From NCBI GenBank assembly GCA_964597315.1, contig CAZQXD010000102.1, positions 1-10,500 on the forward strand: a stretch of DNA of 10,500 nucleotides, in the 5' to 3' direction. The translations under genes were made by a program, and so were the position numbers. How positions within the stretch are numbered: the first letter of the stretch is position 1; every line of letters starts with the position of its first letter. This document shows, in pieces, positions 7,817-10,500 of this stretch. The notes under the pieces are model-generated. The model did no database searches. It saw only the letters and a list, made by a program, of their open reading frames with translations, and was not told the DNA's origin. The DNA is from CAZQXD01 sp964597315 (GTDB lineage Bacteria; Pseudomonadota; Gammaproteobacteria; Competibacterales; Competibacteraceae).

Positions 7817-7947
7817 GAGACTTTGACTGGAGTGGCTGTGCCCCAGTGTCTCGATCCGCGAGTTTCGGGCCGGTATTCGAAGTCGTTCAGCAATGTGACC
7901 ATGGCATGTATGGCGTCCGTGTGGGCTGGAGCGGTCGCAAGGCGGGG

Positions 7948-7976
7948 ATTCTGCCTTAACAAGGCCGCCTTGTCCA
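7948..7976 (-). promoter_or_regulatory. Candidate sigma-70 promoter of accBC
   Basis: On the minus strand, TGGACA (7976-7971; 5 of 6 to consensus) and CAGAAT (7953-7948; 4 of 6) are separated by exactly 17 bp. Transcription would start near 7941, giving a leader of about 220 nt before accB. Long accB leaders are known from E. coli. It is the best promoter-like pair seen in the 364-bp gap. Confidence 0.5.
7959..7973. promoter_or_regulatory. 15-bp palindrome inside the accB promoter (candidate operator)
   Basis: ACAAGGC (7959-7965) and GCCTTGT (7967-7973) are perfect 7-bp arms around one central base. The element fills most of the -35/-10 spacer and runs into the -35 box. A dimeric repressor bound there would block RNA polymerase. 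No known operator family was recognised. Confidence 0.45.
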
Positions 7977-7982
7977 GGCAGG

Positions 7983-8014
7983 TTCGCGGCAGATAGCAAC
8001 CGGTTGGCCGCAAA
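7983..8014. repeat. Inverted repeat with an inner palindrome upstream of the accB promoter
   Basis: TTCGCGGC (7983-7990) and GCCGCAAA (8007-8014) are inverted arms with one mismatch. The loop contains the perfect 10-bp palindrome CAACCGGTTG (7997-8006). It lies just upstream of the presumed -35 box, where activators often bind. Confidence 0.35.
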
Positions 8015-8084
8015 TTTCCTTTATTAAGCCCAAGGCCCAGTCCTGATTGAATCCCGGTTTCCGGTGACAAGAGAATTCAGATCG

Positions 8085-8579
8085 TCACGGGGCGGCGGCG
8101 GTGTGCGCGACCGGCAAGGTCATCGGGACCAACGTCTCGACGGGCGGATAGCAAACGCCAATTTCAGCACAGCCTTGATAGGTGATTTTGACCTGAATGT
8201 CCAGGGCATCGGCAGTCCGCCGCCACAGCCGCACCACAGCGGTGGCCTGCCGATAGTACACCTGTTGGAGGCCGAAGAATTCATCCTCCTTGAGCTTGCC
8301 GGGGGGTAACTCCAGCGCCATCACTGCGACCTTGTCGGCGTCCACCAAATCCACCGATAGACGGTCACGGTAGAGATAGGTTCCATCGGCAATGGTCCAG
8401 ATGACTTTAAGGGTACTGGAATCAACCACCGTCACGGAGGGGATAAACGCCTGCTCGGGTTCCAGCAGCCCCGTCTCATAGACCGGCGCGGCGCCGGGCA
8501 GGGATAGCAGCGGCTCGGCGGCCCACGGAGTCGGGCAGATAAGCAGCAGGGATGCGGTGGCCAAGATAGGACGGTTCAA
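8085..8579 (-). CDS. Stand-alone periplasmic DsbD N-terminal (nDsbD) domain protein
   Basis: In full-length DsbD this domain takes electrons from the membrane domain and reduces periplasmic proteins such as DsbC and CcmG. Here only the domain is encoded: 164 residues against about 560 for DsbD. A signal peptide is visible at 1-21 (hydrophobic ILATASLLLI, cleavage near WAAEP). The domain shows WTIADGTYLYRDRL (61-74), the cap loop DEFFG (99-103) and the redox motif YQGCAEIGVCYPP (134-146), with Cys137 and Cys143 spaced as in E. coli nDsbD. After the last strand (LVPMTLPVA) it stops with TGA. The most likely start is TTG at 8577-8579, overlapping the cutA stop as TTGA. No membrane or thioredoxin domain follows in any frame. 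It may be a genuine single-domain protein or a remnant of dsbD. Confidence 0.85.
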   Translation of the reverse strand: MNRPILATASLLLICPTPWAAEPLLSLPGAAPVYETGLLEPEQAFIPSVTVVDSSTLKVIWTIADGTYLYRDRLSVDLVDADKVAVMALELPPGKLKEDEFFGLQQVYYRQATAVVRLWRRTADALDIQVKITYQGCAEIGVCYPPVETLVPMTLPVAHTAAAP

Positions 8580-8899
8580 GATGTTGACTCCAGGCAAGGG
8601 TCGATCCGATTCAAGTAAGCGGGGGAACCCCATCGAGGCCGGGCGCTGATCTCCACCACCCCATAGGGGTGTAACCGCTGAATGCGCGCCTCCAGGGCCG
8701 GATAGGTTTGCCCGGTGGTTTTTATCACCAGCAGCGGTGCGGTGTTCGATTGGACAGGCTTGTTCCAGGGGTAAGCAGAAACGAGGCCGGGCAAAATGTC
8801 CACGCAGGCCGCCAGGCGCTCCGTTACCGAGGCTTCGGCGATGTGTTCCGCTACTGGGGCCGGGCGGGCGCGATAAACCAACAGGTGGTCCTTGTTCAT
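8576..8899 (-). CDS. cutA: CutA1-like divalent-ion tolerance protein
   Basis: CutA1 proteins are small trimeric ferredoxin-like proteins linked to copper/divalent-ion tolerance; their exact role is unsettled. The 107-residue product has the usual length. The family core is visible in ERLAACVDILPGLVSAYPW (27-45), LLVIKTT (56-62), YPALEARIQRLHPY (66-79) and YLNRI (95-99). It differs from the usual form in places: the first strand reads LLVYRARPAP instead of a VLTTxPD-like stretch, HPYxxPEI is HPYGVVEI, and the LPV segment is ARPRW. It may be a divergent or relaxed copy. The ATG at 8897-8899 is preceded by a GGGGG partly inside a hairpin. It shares TTGA with the nDsbD gene, so the two are probably translated together. 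It diverges from fxsA. Confidence 0.88.
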   Translation of the reverse strand: MNKDHLLVYRARPAPVAEHIAEASVTERLAACVDILPGLVSAYPWNKPVQSNTAPLLVIKTTGQTYPALEARIQRLHPYGVVEISARPRWGSPAYLNRIDPCLESTS

Positions 8900-8912
8900 G
8901 GGCGATTCGCCC
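8900..8912 (-). promoter_or_regulatory. Hairpin abutting the cutA start codon
   Basis: GGGCG (8900-8904) and CGCCC (8908-8912) form a 5-bp GC stem with a 3-nt loop, directly next to the cutA ATG. The only Shine-Dalgarno-like run, GGGGG, is partly inside it, so ribosome access may be limited by this fold. Confidence 0.35.
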
Positions 8913-8957
8913 CCATATCAATAAACCATCCCCGCAACTGTAGCATGCCCATCAGCC

Positions 8958-8962
8958 AAGGA
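8958..8962 (+). promoter_or_regulatory. fxsA ribosome-binding site
   Basis: AAGGA lies 6 nt before the GTG at 8969-8971. It supports that GTG over the upstream in-frame ATG at 8945 as the fxsA start. Confidence 0.75.
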
Positions 8963-8968
8963 TATCCC

Positions 8969-9406
8969 GTGAGACTGTTGCCGTTTGTATTGTTTGTCTG
9001 CGTACCCATTGTCGAGATCTACATCCTGATCCAGGTTGGTGGGGCCATCGGCGCCCTGCCCACCGTGGGCCTGATCCTGCTCACCGCCGCCCTGGGCGCC
9101 TGGATGCTGCGCCAACAGGGCATGGCCACCCTACAACGGGCGCGGGTCGCCCTGGACAGTGGCCAGCCGCCGGCTCGGGAGCTGCTGGAGGGTGTGGTGC
9201 TGCTGATCGGCGGCGCCCTGTTGCTGACGCCCGGCTTCGTCACCGACACCCTGGGGTTTATCTGCCTGCTCCCCCAGACCCGCCACTGGCTGTTGGGCAA
9301 AGTACTCAAGAACGTCCGTATCGTTCAGCCCCGGCCTACCGGTCCCGGCTCCCGCCCATCGGAAACCCACACCATCGAGGGGGAGTGGCGCCGTGAGGAT
9401 GACTAG
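8969..9406 (+). CDS. fxsA: FxsA family inner-membrane protein (UPF0716)
   Basis: FxsA is a small cytoplasmic-membrane protein; in E. coli its overproduction lets F plasmid-bearing cells escape exclusion of phage T7, but its normal role is unknown. The 145-residue product starts at GTG 8969-8971, giving MRLLPFVLF, which matches the family N-terminus (MRWLPF in E. coli), and has AAGGA 6 nt upstream. Hydrophobic segments lie at about 3-22, 26-46 and 73-101. The family patterns EIYILIQVGG (16-25) and LLTPGFVTDTLGFICLLP (85-102) are present, and the cytoplasmic tail ends in the typical IEGEWRREDD. It diverges from cutA, and its stop is 11 bp upstream of the groESL sigma-32 promoter; position beside groESL is common. 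Confidence 0.95.
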   Translation: MRLLPFVLFVCVPIVEIYILIQVGGAIGALPTVGLILLTAALGAWMLRQQGMATLQRARVALDSGQPPARELLEGVVLLIGGALLLTPGFVTDTLGFICLLPQTRHWLLGKVLKNVRIVQPRPTGPGSRPSETHTIEGEWRREDD

Positions 9407-9417
9407 GCCCGAACGGA

Positions 9418-9443
9418 CTTGAATTTTCCGGCGCCGTCCCCAT
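9418..9443 (+). promoter_or_regulatory. Sigma-32 (RpoH) heat-shock promoter of groESL
   Basis: CTTGAA (9418-9423) and CCCCAT (9438-9443) are separated by 14 bp, a textbook match to the sigma-32 consensus CTTGAA/CCCCAT. It starts 12 bases after the fxsA stop and points to groES, with a predicted start near 9450. Confidence 0.85.
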
Positions 9444-9458
9444 ACCAGGTCTCAGCCC

Positions 9459-9486
9459 TTGACAGGGTAGTATTGCTGGCTATCAT
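9459..9486 (+). promoter_or_regulatory. Sigma-70 promoter of groESL
   Basis: A perfect TTGACA (9459-9464) and TATCAT (9481-9486; 5 of 6) are spaced by 16 bp. Transcription would start near 9492, inside the CIRCE element. This is probably the vegetative promoter. Confidence 0.8.
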
Positions 9487-9512
9487 TGGCACTCGCCTAA
9501 GTTGAGTGCTAA
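9486..9512 (+). promoter_or_regulatory. CIRCE element (HrcA operator)
   Basis: TTGGCACTC (9486-9494), nine spacer bases, then GAGTGCTAA (9504-9512). This is the CIRCE inverted repeat TTAGCACTC-N9-GAGTGCTAA with a single change in the left arm and the exact 9-bp spacer. It overlaps the end of the sigma-70 -10 box and the presumed transcription start, the right place for HrcA repression. The hrcA gene is not in the window. Confidence 0.93.
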
Positions 9513-9540
9513 CAACTAGAGCCTATTCCGCAGGCAATTC

Positions 9541-9546
9541 GAGGAG
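9541..9546 (+). promoter_or_regulatory. groES ribosome-binding site
   Basis: GAGGAG lies 8 nt before the groES ATG at 9555. It is a strong Shine-Dalgarno, in keeping with high expression. Confidence 0.85.
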
Positions 9547-9554
9547 ACGATTCG

Positions 9555-9845
9555 ATGAATATCCGCCCGTTGCATGATCGCGTGATCATCAAGCGCATGG
9601 AGGAAGAAACCACCACTGCTGGCGGTATCGTGCTGCCTGGTTCCGCCGCCGAGAAGCCGTCACGGGGTGAAGTCCTGGCCGTGGGCCGGGGAAAACTGCT
9701 GGAAAACGGCGAGGTGCGTCCCCTAGACGTCAAGGCTGGCGACCATGTGCTGTTCGGCAAGTATTCGGGTAGCGAGGTCAAGGTGGACGGCGAGGACGTG
9801 ATCGTCATGCGTGAAGACGAGATCATGGCGGTCCTTGAGGGCTGA
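9555..9845 (+). CDS. groES: Co-chaperonin GroES (Hsp10)
   Basis: GroES forms the heptameric lid of the GroEL folding chamber in the cytoplasm. The 96 residues equal the usual length. The sequence starts MNIRPLHDRVIIKRMEEE. The mobile loop that docks on GroEL (about 17-33, TTTAGGIVLPGSAAEKP) carries the hydrophobic IVL tripeptide at 25-27. RGEVLAVGRGK (37-47), DHVLFGKYSGSEV (63-75) and the end EDEIMAVLEG are all canonical. The start has a strong GAGGAG. Control is probably dual: the sigma-32 promoter and a CIRCE-overlapped sigma-70 promoter lie upstream. groEL follows after 53 bp with no visible terminator. Confidence 0.99.
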   Translation: MNIRPLHDRVIIKRMEEETTTAGGIVLPGSAAEKPSRGEVLAVGRGKLLENGEVRPLDVKAGDHVLFGKYSGSEVKVDGEDVIVMREDEIMAVLEG

Positions 9846-9898
9846 GTCCCGCTCCCGCAATCAACCGCAGAATTCAAGCTTTTCAGAGGTAAGTACAC

Positions 9899-10500
9899 AT
9901 GGCTGCTAAAGATGTACGATTCGGCGATGACGCCCGCGTCCGCATGGTGCGTGGTATCAATGTTCTGGCCAATGCCGTCAAGGTCACCCTCGGTCCCAAG
10001 GGCCGCAATGTGCTGCTGGACAAGTCCTTCGGCGCCCCTACCGTGACCAAGGACGGCGTGTCCGTGGCCAAGGAGATCGAACTGGAAGACAAGTTCGAGA
10101 ACATGGGCGCTCAGATGGTCAAGGAAGTCTCCTCCCATACCTCCGATGTGGCTGGCGACGGCACCACCACCGCCACCGTGTTGGCCCAGGCCATCGTCCG
10201 GGAAGGCATGAAGGCCGTGGCTTCCGGCATGAACCCCATGGACCTGAAGCGTGGCATCGACAAGGCGGTGGTCGCCGCTGTGGAGCAGCTCAAGACCCTG
10301 TCCAAGCCCTGCACCGACGACAAGGCCATCGCCCAGGTGGGCACCATCTCCGCCAACTCCGACACTGACATTGGCCGGATCATCGCCGACGCCATGCAGA
10401 AAGTGGGCAAGGAAGGGGTCATCACCGTGGAGGAAGGCTCCGGTCTGGAGAACAGCCTGGACGTGGTGGAGGGCATGCAGTTCGACCGCGGCTATCTGTC
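9899..10500 (+). CDS. groEL: Chaperonin GroEL (Hsp60), N-terminal part (3' end outside window)
   Basis: GroEL is the tetradecameric ATP-driven folding chamber. The frame starts at ATG 9899-9901 with an AGAGG Shine-Dalgarno about 9 nt upstream and stays open to the right edge: 200 complete codons of about 548. Visible landmarks are MAAKDVRFGDDARVRM, the nucleotide-binding VTLGPKGRNV (29-38), the catalytic DGVSVAKEIELED (52-64), the ATP-binding GDGTTTATVLAQ (86-97), and the apical-domain entry GKEGVITVEEGSGLENSLDVVEGMQFDRGYLS at the edge (last 32 residues). The part seen is intact. It is co-transcribed with groES. Confidence 0.99.
   Translation, partial: MAAKDVRFGDDARVRMVRGINVLANAVKVTLGPKGRNVLLDKSFGAPTVTKDGVSVAKEIELEDKFENMGAQMVKEVSSHTSDVAGDGTTTATVLAQAIVREGMKAVASGMNPMDLKRGIDKAVVAAVEQLKTLSKPCTDDKAIAQVGTISANSDTDIGRIIADAMQKVGKEGVITVEEGSGLENSLDVVEGMQFDRGYL

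Larger units (their letters stand above)
7721..8084 (-). other. 364-bp non-coding stretch upstream of accB
   Basis: No convincing gene lies here on either strand. The open frames in it encode Arg/Pro/His-rich, non-family sequences with no signal peptide or membrane segment. It holds a candidate accBC promoter (7948-7976), a 15-bp palindrome within that promoter, an inverted repeat with an inner 10-bp palindrome just upstream (7983-8014), and a GCGGC/GCCGC hairpin in the presumed leader (7804-7816). In many gammaproteobacteria aroQ (3-dehydroquinate dehydratase) sits directly before accB; it is not here. The rest of dsbD is also absent. Confidence 0.7.

Noticed and set aside
7693..8070. Minus-strand 125-codon frame in the gap before accB
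   Set aside because: No family pattern, overlaps the accB start, no good ribosome-binding site. It does not resemble AroQ or the DsbD membrane domain.
8580..8921. Upstream extension of the DsbD-domain frame to an ATG at 8921
   Set aside because: It runs through cutA in another frame and would bury the signal peptide inside the protein.
8924..8946. TAGCAT as a -10 box for fxsA
   Set aside because: No acceptable -35 at 16-18 bp; too weak to list as a promoter.
8708..8968. Upstream extension of fxsA
   Set aside because: It overlaps cutA antisense. The GTG at 8969 has AAGGA at good spacing and gives the family N-terminus.

Overview
The window is a GC-rich chromosomal housekeeping segment from a bacterium, most likely a gammaproteobacterium. 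The order accB-accC-prmA-dusB-fis-purH-purD, a Fis protein encoded directly behind dusB, and an fxsA/cutA/groES-groEL neighbourhood are all typical of that class. The genus cannot be told from the sequence alone. No rRNA, tRNA, CRISPR array, insertion sequence or phage gene was seen.

Layout, left to right. The 3' end of rho (+ strand, about 183 codons) enters from the left edge and converges on purD. A long minus-strand gene train then fills most of the window. In transcription order (right to left) it reads cutA, a stand-alone DsbD N-terminal-domain gene, a 364-bp non-coding stretch, accB, accC, prmA, dusB, fis, purH, purD. On the plus strand at the right end are fxsA, groES and the first 200 codons of groEL, which runs off the edge. 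fxsA and cutA diverge from a 69-bp spacer.

The train joins several core functions. AccB and AccC form the biotin carboxyl carrier and biotin carboxylase of acetyl-CoA carboxylase. PrmA methylates ribosomal protein L11. DusB makes dihydrouridine in tRNA. Fis is a nucleoid protein and growth-phase regulator. PurH and PurD belong to IMP synthesis. Coupling is tight in places: dusB and fis share ATGA, the purD ribosome-binding site overlaps the purH stop codon, and the DsbD-domain gene starts on a TTG inside the cutA stop (TTGA). A candidate sigma-70 promoter for accBC lies about 220 nt upstream of accB and has a 15-bp palindrome in its spacer. A TATAAT box lies in front of purH.

The points most worth a second look are these. 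(1) The groESL control region stacks a sigma-32 promoter, a sigma-70 promoter and a CIRCE (HrcA) operator within about 95 bp. (2) An intact nDsbD domain with both redox cysteines lacks the membrane and thioredoxin domains of full-length DsbD, and neither those domains nor aroQ is found in the gap before accB. (3) The accB promoter region carries a palindrome and a further inverted repeat. I did not find a wholly new multi-gene system; the novelty is in regulation and in the reduced DsbD locus.
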